NCBI GenBank assembly: GCA_947624865.1
Contig: CANQMH010000004.1
Span: 1 to 50,429, forward strand
Reading direction: 5' to 3'
DNA: 50,429 nt
From: an uncultured Clostridia bacterium
GTDB taxonomy: Bacteria > Bacillota > Clostridia > Oscillospirales > Acutalibacteraceae
In this document: positions 16,020-23,824 of the stretch, one piece after another
How positions within the stretch are numbered: the stretch's first letter is position 1
How the letters are laid out: every line of letters starts with the position of its first letter
The notes under the pieces: model-generated
What the model saw: the letters and a program-made list of their open reading frames with translations, nothing else
Databases searched by the model: none
Told to the model about the DNA's origin: nothing
Translations under genes and position numbers: made by a program

Positions 16020-16048
16020 ATGCTTTCCTTTTCGGAAAGCATTTTTTA
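16020..16048 (+). terminator. Riboswitch-controlled intrinsic terminator
   Basis: ATGCTTTCC (16020-16028) pairs with GGAAAGCAT (16034-16042) around TTTTC, followed by TTTTTATTTG. It lies 92 nt after the B12 box and 35 nt before the first gene's ATG. A further hairpin (TGCCG at 15969 with CGGCA at 16005) sits between aptamer and terminator and may take part in antitermination. Confidence 0.88.
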
Positions 16049-16082
16049 TTTGCTTTCAAAAATTTTATTTACGGAGGTTATT

Positions 16083-17783
16083 ATGAAAAAAACAATTAAA
16101 AAATTTTTGTCAATGACAATTGCCGTTGCAATTGTCATCGGAGTAATGTCAACAGCAACGGTTGCAAGTGCAAGTGAAACGGACAGTGTACGTGTAATAG
16201 TACGCAATGACGTTTACTCTGTTGAGGACGGCGCAGCGTGGGACGGCGTGATAGTTGATGAGTGGGTTGATATTGACGAAAATTCATCTATGATGTCTGC
16301 TGTAGTTGATGCACTTGATAATCACGGCTATACTCAGAAAGGTGCAGAAAACAACTATATTGAAGAGATAAACGGTCTTGCTGCATTTGATTCAAGTTCA
16401 TCCAGCGGTTGGATGGGAACTCTTAACGACTGGTTTACTAATGAAGGATTCGGAGCATTCACTGTTGCCTCCGGCAAGCTTGAAGACGATGATGAAATTT
16501 GCATATTGTACACTGATATGTTCGGAGAAGATATTGGTGGTTCATGGAACAACAATGAAACAACTCTTAAAGATTTAAGTTTCAGCAGTGGTACATTGTC
16601 AGCAGATTTTGAGTCATCAGTCACTGAATACACATTAACACTTGACAGCAATACAACAAGCGTTATGGTAACTCCGACTGCAACAAACAAAAATTATCAA
16701 GTAAGAACATATAAAAATGAATATACTCCCGAAGTTGAGGATACGGAGTATAAAAGAAATGACTCAATTGAAGTTGCCGACGGAGATAAAATCATTATAG
16801 GCGTTGGTGACTCAAATTGGCCATCAATGAATCAAACAGACGGCGGTACGGTTTACACGATCAATATTAAAAAGCAAGATGCTGAGGAAAAAGGTAATAT
16901 ACGTGTAATAGTCCGCAATGACGTTTACTCTGTTGAGGACGGTGCAGCGTGGGACGGCGTGCTTATTGATGAGTGGGTTGATATTGACGAAAATTCATCT
17001 ATGATGTCTGCTGTAGTTGATGCACTTGATAATCACGGTTATACTCAGAGCGGTGCAGAAAACAGCTATATTGAAGAGATAAACGGTCTTGCTTCGTTTG
17101 ATTCAACTCCTTCCAGCGGTTGGACAGGCACTATTAACGACTGGTTTACGAATGAAGCATATAGTGAATTTACTGTTGCATCGGGCAAGCTTGAAGACGG
17201 TGATGAAATTTGTATTATGTACACCAATACGTACGGAGAAGACGTTGGCAGTCTATGGGACAACAATGAAACAACTCTTAAGGATTTAAGCTTCAGCAAT
17301 GGTAAATTATCATCAGATTTTGAGTCATCAGTTACTGAATACACATTAACACTTGACAGCAATACAACAAGCGTTATGGTAACTCCAACTGCAACAAACA
17401 AAAATTATCAGGTAAGAACTTACAAGAATGAATATACTCCTGATGTTGAGAATACGGAGTATAAAAGAAATGACTCAATTGAAGTTGCCGACGGAGATAA
17501 AATCATTATAGGCGTTGGTGACTCAAATTGGCCATCAATGAATCAAACAGACGGCGGTACAGTTTACACAATTAATGTTAAGGTAGAAAGTGAAGCATTG
17601 CTTGGTGATGTTAATTATGACAACTATATTGATGTAAAGGATGCAACATCAATTCAAAAATTCATTGTTGGATTGGAAACATTTACAGATGAGCAAATTT
17701 TGAATGCAGACTATAATAAAGACGGACTTGCATCTGTTTTAGATGCAACTGCAATTCAAAAATATATAGTCGGAATAGAGTGA
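16083..17783 (+). CDS. Secreted tandem DUF4430 (transcobalamin beta-like) protein with dockerin
   Basis: 566 residues. A signal peptide (1-30, cleavage after ASA) is followed by two near-identical units of 237 residues. Each unit has a DUF4430/transcobalamin C-terminal-like domain (about 36-155 and 273-392; SSGW and NDWF motifs, a GKLED.DEI.I.YT end). Each then has a cadherin-like beta-sandwich domain (about 160-265 and 397-502; LKDLSFS.G.L). The C-terminus (about 507-566) is a type I dockerin with two calcium-loop repeats, DVNYDNYIDVKDA and DYNKDGLASVLDA, each followed by an IQK(F/Y)IVG helix. It probably binds cobalamin or a relative outside the cell and docks on a cohesin. The B12 link rests on the riboswitch and neighbours. 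GGAGG at 16073-16077 fixes the start. Confidence 0.85.
   Translation: MKKTIKKFLSMTIAVAIVIGVMSTATVASASETDSVRVIVRNDVYSVEDGAAWDGVIVDEWVDIDENSSMMSAVVDALDNHGYTQKGAENNYIEEINGLAAFDSSSSSGWMGTLNDWFTNEGFGAFTVASGKLEDDDEICILYTDMFGEDIGGSWNNNETTLKDLSFSSGTLSADFESSVTEYTLTLDSNTTSVMVTPTATNKNYQVRTYKNEYTPEVEDTEYKRNDSIEVADGDKIIIGVGDSNWPSMNQTDGGTVYTINIKKQDAEEKGNIRVIVRNDVYSVEDGAAWDGVLIDEWVDIDENSSMMSAVVDALDNHGYTQSGAENSYIEEINGLASFDSTPSSGWTGTINDWFTNEAYSEFTVASGKLEDGDEICIMYTNTYGEDVGSLWDNNETTLKDLSFSNGKLSSDFESSVTEYTLTLDSNTTSVMVTPTATNKNYQVRTYKNEYTPDVENTEYKRNDSIEVADGDKIIIGVGDSNWPSMNQTDGGTVYTINVKVESEALLGDVNYDNYIDVKDATSIQKFIVGLETFTDEQILNADYNKDGLASVLDATAIQKYIVGIE
16188..17581 (+). repeat. 711-bp tandem duplication inside the DUF4430-dockerin gene
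   Basis: Copy 1 (about 16188-16870) and copy 2 (about 16899-17581) align with a constant 711-bp offset, keep the reading frame, and are nearly identical even at silent sites over long stretches, for example around 16600-16830 and 17311-17541. Differences cluster in the ligand-facing part of the DUF4430 units (16380-16560 against 17091-17271). Confidence 0.93.
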
Positions 17784-17787
17784 TAAT

Positions 17788-18039
17788 ATGGAAGATGATA
17801 AAATTCTGCTTGCAATAAAATTACTGTCTGATATGGCAGAAAATCTCGGCAGGAATCCTAAGCGAACTGATTTTGACAGTGAAACAGCCTGTTTTATTAA
17901 GCAAAAATTAGGACCTTGGCCGCGTGCACTTGAAAAAGCAGGCTTAAAAAGAACACCTGAAATTTCCGCAAAAGAAAAATCCAAACAAAAAAGGGAAAGA
18001 ATTAGAAAAAAATATAAAAATTTTAATAAAGAGGTATAA
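17788..18039 (+). CDS. Small HNH/homing-endonuclease-associated-repeat-like protein
   Basis: 83 residues. The central segment LSDMAENLGRNPKRTDFD...IKQKLGPWPRALEKAGL follows the pattern of the short repeat found beside HNH and homing endonucleases (helix, 'LGR.P...', helix, 'G.W..AL..AGL'), which is thought to bind nucleic acid. No nuclease motif is present. The tail is strongly basic (KEKSKQKRERIRKKYKNF). It starts 5 nt after the dockerin protein's stop and ends 3 nt before the next start, so it is fully embedded in the B12 operon. It has no signal peptide. A role as a small regulator is possible; the function is unknown. Confidence 0.65.
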   Translation: MEDDKILLAIKLLSDMAENLGRNPKRTDFDSETACFIKQKLGPWPRALEKAGLKRTPEISAKEKSKQKRERIRKKYKNFNKEV

Positions 18040-18041
18040 TT

Positions 18042-19217
18042 ATGAGCAAAACAATAAAAAGAATAACCGCGCTTTCATTAATACTGATTATGAGCATATG
18101 CAGTATTATATCAGTTAATGCAGCAACTGATGTTGAGCTGCTTTCAAAGTATGATGAAACAACAAATTACTTATCATCACTTGAAACTCCGTCAGTAAGT
18201 TCAATCGGCGGCGAGTGGATGATTATCGGACTTGCAAGAACCGAAAAAATCAGTAATGATTTTGTAAACGGATACTATCAAAACGTAGTAAACTATGTTA
18301 CTTCAAATGGTTCGGCAAAACTTCACAGAGCAAAATCCACTGAAAATTCAAGAGTAATTATTGCTCTTACGTCAATCGGCAAAGACGTCACAGATGTGGC
18401 AGGATATAATTTGCTTGAACCTCTTGCAGACTTTAATTACTTAGAAAAACAGGGAATAAACGGTTCTATTTGGGCTCTTATTGCTTTTGATTCTCTTAAT
18501 TATGAAATTCCTGTTGACAACAATGCCTCTGTTCAGACAACAAGAGAAGCGCTTATTAAATATATTCTTGACTCGCAGATAGAAAACGGCGGCTGGTCAT
18601 TAACAGGTTTTAATACAGACCCTGACATGACAGGTATGGCTGTTCAGGCACTTGCACCGTACTATGACTCAAACGATGCTGTAAAATCAGCTGTTGATGA
18701 AGCGCTTGCCGCTTTATCTGATATTCAAAATGAAAACGGAGGTTTTGCTTCTTGGGGCAGTGTGAATGCCGAAAGCTGTGCGCAGGTTATAACTGCGCTT
18801 ACAAGTCTTGGCATAAATCCACAGACAGACGAGCGTTTTATTAAAAACGGCAACACATTAATTGACGCTCTTATGTCATTCGGCGTTGAGAACGGCTTCG
18901 CTCATATTGCAAACAGCGACTACAACCAGATGGCGACTGAACAAGCATACTATTCACTTGTTTCATATTACAGACTTGTAGATAATAAAACTTCGCTTTA
19001 TGATATGAGTGATTTACTTAATACTCCAAACGAACCAAAAGACATTAACGGTGACGGCGTTGTAAATATTGTTGACTGTACTTGTATTCAGAATTACCTT
19101 GTTGATTTGGAAGAATTCAGCGACAAGCAGATTACGGATGCAGATTACAACGGTGACGGAATAGTAGACATTATTGACGCTACATCAATTCAGAAATATT
19201 TGGTAGGCATTATTTAA
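18042..19217 (+). CDS. Secreted alpha/alpha-toroid (transcobalamin alpha-like) protein with dockerin
   Basis: 391 residues. A signal peptide (about 1-28) precedes an all-helical domain (about 35-315) built of repeats such as SQIENGGWSLTGFNTDPDMT and NENGGFASWGS...A.VITALTSLG, the prenyltransferase/terpene-cyclase-like alpha/alpha barrel also used by the N-terminal domain of intrinsic factor and transcobalamin. The C-terminus (about 333-391) is a dockerin with DINGDGVVNIVDC and DYNGDGIVDIIDA loops and a final IQKYLVG. Together with the DUF4430 proteins on either side, this supplies both halves of a transcobalamin in separate chains. Ligand binding is inferred from fold and riboswitch. AGAGG lies 9 nt before the ATG. 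Confidence 0.82.
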   Translation: MSKTIKRITALSLILIMSICSIISVNAATDVELLSKYDETTNYLSSLETPSVSSIGGEWMIIGLARTEKISNDFVNGYYQNVVNYVTSNGSAKLHRAKSTENSRVIIALTSIGKDVTDVAGYNLLEPLADFNYLEKQGINGSIWALIAFDSLNYEIPVDNNASVQTTREALIKYILDSQIENGGWSLTGFNTDPDMTGMAVQALAPYYDSNDAVKSAVDEALAALSDIQNENGGFASWGSVNAESCAQVITALTSLGINPQTDERFIKNGNTLIDALMSFGVENGFAHIANSDYNQMATEQAYYSLVSYYRLVDNKTSLYDMSDLLNTPNEPKDINGDGVVNIVDCTCIQNYLVDLEEFSDKQITDADYNGDGIVDIIDATSIQKYLVGII

Positions 19218-19221
19218 AATT

Positions 19222-20145
19222 ATGAAAGATTTATTAAAAAAACATAAATTAGTTTTAATCTCCGCTGTTGTTGCTGTTGCTGTTCTTGTTATTGCATTTT
19301 TTGCGGGGGGAACATTATCTGATAATACGAAAACAGTTGTTTCCTCATCAGCTTCAACTTCGGATACAGAAAATTACACTGAGGCCGAAACTGTTTCCGA
19401 AACGGTTGCAGAAACAACTTCTTCTGATAATAAAACTGAGAAAAAAGAACAAAAAAATAAAGATAAAAAAAAGACTGAGTCCAAAACAGATTCTTCTCAG
19501 ACAAAAAATAGCACAAATGAGGTTGTAAAAAAGGAAAAGCAAAGCTCAAATACAATCGTATCAGGCTCTGATAAATCGTCAGCTAAATCCAATAATATTT
19601 CTTCCCGTTTAAATCAATCATCAAGCAGCATGGGAAATAAAGGACAAAAAGATAAGTATCTGACTGACCCGATACCCGAGGGAAAGCCAAAGCCTGTAGA
19701 GCCTCAGGAGCAGGAAACTAAAAACAATATAATCACCTGCACTTTTTCAATTTCGTGCAGTACAATATTAGACAATATTGAGGATCTTGACCCTCCTGAT
19801 AAAATCGAACTTGTACCAGACGACGGATGGATATTAAAACCTACTAAGGTTGAATTTAAAGATGGAGAATCGGTTTTTGACGTTTTGCAGCGTGTATGTA
19901 AAGATAATAACATACATATGGAATTTTCTTTTACACCGATTTATAACTCCGCTTATATTGAAGGAATAAACAATCTTTATGAATTTGACTGCGGAAGTAA
20001 TTCTGGCTGGATGTACAGTGTAAATGATTGGTATCCAAATTACGGTTGTTCCCGTTATGTATTGCAGGACGGGGATGTAGTCGAATGGAAATACACCTGC
20101 GATCTCGGATATGATATTGGCGGTAGCAATGCAATAGGAAATTAA
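19222..20145 (+). CDS. Membrane-anchored DUF4430 (transcobalamin beta-like) protein
   Basis: 307 residues. One membrane helix (about 10-30) anchors the protein. It is followed by a long low-complexity Ser/Thr/Lys/Glu linker (about 33-165) able to span the cell wall, then a DUF4430 domain (about 170-300) with FKDGESVFDVLQRV, YIEGINNLYEFD, SGWMYSVNDWYP and LQDGDVVEWKYT. It has no dockerin. It could receive ligand from the secreted proteins and present it to the ECF transporter encoded next. The start lies 4 nt after the previous stop without a clear ribosome binding site, so translation is probably coupled. Confidence 0.85.
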   Translation: MKDLLKKHKLVLISAVVAVAVLVIAFFAGGTLSDNTKTVVSSSASTSDTENYTEAETVSETVAETTSSDNKTEKKEQKNKDKKKTESKTDSSQTKNSTNEVVKKEKQSSNTIVSGSDKSSAKSNNISSRLNQSSSSMGNKGQKDKYLTDPIPEGKPKPVEPQEQETKNNIITCTFSISCSTILDNIEDLDPPDKIELVPDDGWILKPTKVEFKDGESVFDVLQRVCKDNNIHMEFSFTPIYNSAYIEGINNLYEFDCGSNSGWMYSVNDWYPNYGCSRYVLQDGDVVEWKYTCDLGYDIGGSNAIGN

Positions 20146-20154
20146 GGACTTGTT

Positions 20155-21045
20155 ATGAAAGACACATTTTCACAAATGCACCCAATTGTAAATTTTATAT
20201 ATTTTGTATTTGTAATAGCATTTTCAATGTTTTTGATGAATCCTGTCTGCCTTGCAATTTCTCTTTTATGCGCTCTGATAAATGCGGTATATTTAAACGG
20301 TTATAAAGCAGTAAAGCTGAGTTTAAAATATCTGCTGCCGATGATTATTTTAATTATGATAATTAATCCTGTTTTTAACCACGAAGGAGTAACAATTATT
20401 ACATATTTTTCATGGGGTAATCCGCTTACCCTTGAATCGATTGTATATGGAATTGCAGCAGCAGTATTATTGTCGTCAGTAGTGCTGTGGTTTTCGTGCT
20501 TCAATGCCGTTATAACTTCAGATAAATTTATCTATCTGTTCGGCAGAATTATACCGTCTTTAAGTCTTATATTGTCAATGTCACTACGATTTATCCCAAA
20601 ATTTACAGCTCATTTCAGAGAAGTACGCAATACACAAAGATGTATAGGCAGAGATATTTCTGACGGTTCAATTTTTAAAAGAATTAAAAACGGCGTAAAA
20701 CTGCTGTCAATTATGATTTCATGGGCTATGGAAAATGCAATTGAAACTGCTGATTCTATGAAAAGCAGGGGATACGGATTAAAAGGGAGAACTGCGTTTT
20801 CAATTTACAGATTTGACAAACGTGACGGCATTGTTCTTAGTTTAATACTGGCCGCAGGATCGTTAATCGGATTATCGATTTTTTTTGAGGTGGTAAAATT
20901 CAGATATTTTCCGTCAATTAAAGGCGATTTATTTAATTTTTCAATGGCTTTGGTTTACATTTTATATGCGTTATTAATGCTTATACCGTTTATATTAAAT
21001 ATTAAGGAGGAACTGAAATGGAAGCGTTTAAGGTCATCAATCTGA
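20155..21045 (+). CDS. ecfT: ECF transporter T component (EcfT/CbiQ family)
   Basis: 296 residues with about six membrane helices. Between helices lies a long amphipathic coupling region that includes MSLRFIPKFTAHFREV and the SMKSRGYG motif, one of the Ala/Ser-Arg-Gly signatures that contact the ATPases. EcfT links the substrate-binding S protein to the two ATPases. It is placed 9 nt after the anchored DUF4430 gene and overlaps the ATPase-S fusion by 28 nt. This is probably a dedicated, group I-like transporter for the riboswitch ligand, cobalamin. Confidence 0.88.
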   Translation: MKDTFSQMHPIVNFIYFVFVIAFSMFLMNPVCLAISLLCALINAVYLNGYKAVKLSLKYLLPMIILIMIINPVFNHEGVTIITYFSWGNPLTLESIVYGIAAAVLLSSVVLWFSCFNAVITSDKFIYLFGRIIPSLSLILSMSLRFIPKFTAHFREVRNTQRCIGRDISDGSIFKRIKNGVKLLSIMISWAMENAIETADSMKSRGYGLKGRTAFSIYRFDKRDGIVLSLILAAGSLIGLSIFFEVVKFRYFPSIKGDLFNFSMALVYILYALLMLIPFILNIKEELKWKRLRSSI

Positions 21046-23693
21046 CTTTCAGATACCCCGAAACGGGAATAGATGTGCTGAAAAACATATCCTTTTCGGT
21101 AAAACGCGGAGAATTTATAACACTCTGCGGACCTTCGGGATGCGGTAAAAGCACTCTTTTACGTCAGCTTAAACCTGTTCTTGCGCCTCACGGCGTAAAG
21201 TCAGGAAAAATTTTGTTTTTAGGTAAAGATATAAACGAACTCTCTTTACGCGAGCAAAGTCAGAAAATCGGATATGTGCTGCAATCTCCCGACAACCAGA
21301 TAGTAACCGATAAGGTCTGGCACGAGCTTGCTTTTGGTCTTGAAAGTCTTGGATATGATAACGAAACAATCCGCAGAAGAGTTGCAGAAACTGCAAGCTT
21401 TTTCGGAATTCACAACTGGTTTGATAAAAGTATCACAGAACTTTCGGGAGGACAAAAGCAAATTCTTAATCTTGCTTCCGTTATGGCTATGCAACCCGAA
21501 GTGCTTATTCTGGATGAACCTACAAGCCAACTTGATCCGATTGCAGCCGCTGATTTTCTCGCCTGCATTTCAAAAATCAATCGTGAACTCGGAACAACAA
21601 TCATAATTACAGAGCATAGACTTGATGAAGTGCTTCCTCAAAGCAGCCGTGTTCTTGTAATTGAAAACGGTGCAATATTGTCATATGATACACCTGTGAA
21701 TACGGGAAAAAATCTTAAACGCTGCGGCAGTAAATCCTTTTTGTCACTTCCTGCACCAATGAGGATTTGGGAATCCGTATGCAGTGATGAAACAAATTGT
21801 CCGATAACTGCCGCTCAGGGCAGAGAATGGCTTGAAAATTATTCTAAAAGCCATAAGCTCTATGAGCTTTATCCCGAAAAGATTCCTGAACACAGTGACA
21901 AAGTTGCTGTACAGCTAAAAAATGTCTGGTTCAGGTATGAAAAAAATTCTCCCGATATCGTTAAGGGACTTTCTCTTACAGCTTATCAAGGAGAATTTGT
22001 TGCAGTTCTCGGCGGAAACGGTACAGGAAAAACTACTATGTTATCACTTATCAGCGGTATTAACAAGCCGTATAGGGGAGTAGTCAAACTTACTGATTAT
22101 TATAACAATGAAAGTGATATAAAAACAGCTGTACTTCCGCAAAATCCTCAAAATTTATTTGTAAAGAAAACTGTTCTTGAGGATTTAAAGGAGGTATTTG
22201 ACGGCAGAAAAATTGATAAAGATGAAAAAAGCAGACGTTTAAATGATGTAGTATCGCTGTGTCGGCTTGAAAAGTTTCTTAACAGCCACCCCTATGATTT
22301 ATCGGGAGGCGAGCAACAGCGCGCCGCACTTGCAAAAGTGTTGCTTTTGCGGCCTGAAATTTTGCTTCTTGATGAGCCTACAAAGGGACTTGACGCAGAA
22401 TTTAAAATTGTATTTGCAGATATAATAAAATCACTCACAGACACAGGCGTAACAGTAATTATGGTTAGTCACGATATAGAATTTTGTGCCCGATTTGCTC
22501 ATCGATGTGTTATGCTGTTTAACGGAGAGATTGTATCTAAGGGTACTCCAAGAGAATTTTTTGCCTCCAACAGCTTTTATGTTACTTCTTCAAACAGAAT
22601 GTCTAAAAATGTTATTGAGAATGCCGTAACTGCGGAAGACGTAATCTATTGCTGTACGGGAAAAACAAGTAATGATGATAGTTCGACCGTTAAAACAAAC
22701 CTTTATGATAACAGGCTGTATGAAGAAAAACAGAATATTATTAAAGACAAAAATAAAGAACTGCCTAAATGGAAAAGAGTTCTCGGTGCATTTTCAGCAT
22801 TGCTTTTGATTTTCAGCATTTTTATAAACCTTGATTATTTAAGTTTTTTAAATTCAAAGACTTTGCCGCTGTGGTGTAATTTTATTTTAGTAGCAATACC
22901 TGTTATTTTGCTGATGATTTCTTTTGGTTCAAAATCCAAGCGTTCAATTGACGAAATAATGATAGATAAATCAAACCGCAAAATACCAAAAAGAACCATT
23001 GCCGCGGCTATAATAATATTATTCACCGTGCCGCTTACGATTTTTGTGGGTGTTACATATCTTCAGGACCAAAAATATCTTTTTATTTCACTTCTTGTAA
23101 TGATTGAGTGTATGCTTCCTTTCTTTATGATTTTTGAGGGCAAAAAACCGCAGGCGAGAGAACTGATAATAATCGCTGTACTCTGTGCAATTGCCGTATC
23201 AAGCAGAGTAATATTTTCTATGCTGCCGCAGTTTAAGCCGGTAATTGCACTTGTTATAATTTCAGGAGTTGCCTTCGGCGGCGAAACAGGTTTTCTTGTT
23301 GGCGCAGTAACAATGCTTGTATCAAATGTTTTATTCAGCCAGGGAATTTGGACTCCTTGGCAGATGTTTGCAGCCGGCATTATAGGATTTATTTCAGGGA
23401 TACTGTTCCAAAAGGGACTTTTAAGCCGCAACAGAGCCGCTCTTTGTACGTTTGGCTTTTTTATTACGATAATAGTATATGGCGGAATTATGAATTTTTC
23501 CTCTGCCGTTATGGCGCACGCAACTATAAATTTTGAAACTTTGCTTACGTTTTATCAGACCGGTTTTCCTATGGATATTGTACACGGTTTGTCAACTTTG
23601 GTATTTCTATACTTTGCCGCTGAACCGATGCTTGAAAAGCTTGACAGAGTTAAAGTAAAATACGGATTAGTTAATGTAAAAGGGACTGCATAA
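21018..23693 (+). CDS. Fused ECF transporter ATPase-ATPase-S component (probable cobalamin uptake)
   Basis: 891 residues in one chain. ATPase 1 has Walker A GPSGCGKST (38-46), signature LSGGQ near 141 and Walker B LILDEPTSQLD near 163. ATPase 2 has GGNGTGKTT near 332, LSGGEQQ near 428 and LLLDEPTKGLD near 449. From about residue 584 the protein becomes membrane-embedded, with an S-component-like end containing FGGETGFLVGAVTMLVSN and IWTPWQMFAAGIIGFISG, which recalls CbrT-type vitamin B12 S components. An A-A'-S fusion gives a complete importer with just one more gene (ecfT). AAGGAGG lies 7 nt before the ATG. The stop codon sits in the loop of the operon terminator. Confidence 0.85.
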   Translation: MEAFKVINLTFRYPETGIDVLKNISFSVKRGEFITLCGPSGCGKSTLLRQLKPVLAPHGVKSGKILFLGKDINELSLREQSQKIGYVLQSPDNQIVTDKVWHELAFGLESLGYDNETIRRRVAETASFFGIHNWFDKSITELSGGQKQILNLASVMAMQPEVLILDEPTSQLDPIAAADFLACISKINRELGTTIIITEHRLDEVLPQSSRVLVIENGAILSYDTPVNTGKNLKRCGSKSFLSLPAPMRIWESVCSDETNCPITAAQGREWLENYSKSHKLYELYPEKIPEHSDKVAVQLKNVWFRYEKNSPDIVKGLSLTAYQGEFVAVLGGNGTGKTTMLSLISGINKPYRGVVKLTDYYNNESDIKTAVLPQNPQNLFVKKTVLEDLKEVFDGRKIDKDEKSRRLNDVVSLCRLEKFLNSHPYDLSGGEQQRAALAKVLLLRPEILLLDEPTKGLDAEFKIVFADIIKSLTDTGVTVIMVSHDIEFCARFAHRCVMLFNGEIVSKGTPREFFASNSFYVTSSNRMSKNVIENAVTAEDVIYCCTGKTSNDDSSTVKTNLYDNRLYEEKQNIIKDKNKELPKWKRVLGAFSALLLIFSIFINLDYLSFLNSKTLPLWCNFILVAIPVILLMISFGSKSKRSIDEIMIDKSNRKIPKRTIAAAIIILFTVPLTIFVGVTYLQDQKYLFISLLVMIECMLPFFMIFEGKKPQARELIIIAVLCAIAVSSRVIFSMLPQFKPVIALVIISGVAFGGETGFLVGAVTMLVSNVLFSQGIWTPWQMFAAGIIGFISGILFQKGLLSRNRAALCTFGFFITIIVYGGIMNFSSAVMAHATINFETLLTFYQTGFPMDIVHGLSTLVFLYFAAEPMLEKLDRVKVKYGLVNVKGTA

Positions 23694-23710
23694 CAGTCCC
23701 TAATTTTTTT
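23682..23710 (+). terminator. Terminator of the cobalamin operon
   Basis: GGGACTG (23682-23688) pairs with CAGTCCC (23694-23700); TAATTTTTTT follows. The loop contains the stop codon of the transporter gene. Confidence 0.88.
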
Positions 23711-23790
23711 GATAAAACAAAAGCATAATTATAATTTAATTAATTGATTATAAGTACATAATGATGTATAATTATTGTAATATATTATAT

Positions 23791-23821
23791 TTCACCTCGC
23801 ATATTTTTTCTTAGAGGTGAA
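23791..23821 (+). promoter_or_regulatory. Hairpin that can mask the cwlD ribosome binding site
   Basis: TTCACCTC (23791-23798) is perfectly complementary to GAGGTGAA (23814-23821), which is the Shine-Dalgarno of the next gene, three bases before its ATG. The 15-nt loop is T-rich. Confidence 0.5.
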
Positions 23822-23824
23822 GTT

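Noticed and set aside
15854-16099. 81-codon plus-strand frame over the riboswitch
   Set aside because: It is produced by reading through the structured aptamer and terminator, has no ribosome binding site, and overlaps the start of the real gene.
16355-17401. Pair of 111-codon minus-strand frames inside the DUF4430 gene
   Set aside because: They are the antisense image of the duplicated unit, so their similarity comes from the duplication and not from coding.
16188-17581. CRISPR or satellite-type repeat array
   Set aside because: The repeat has only two copies, is 711 bp long, is in frame and encodes folded domains. No short direct-repeat arrays were seen anywhere in the window.
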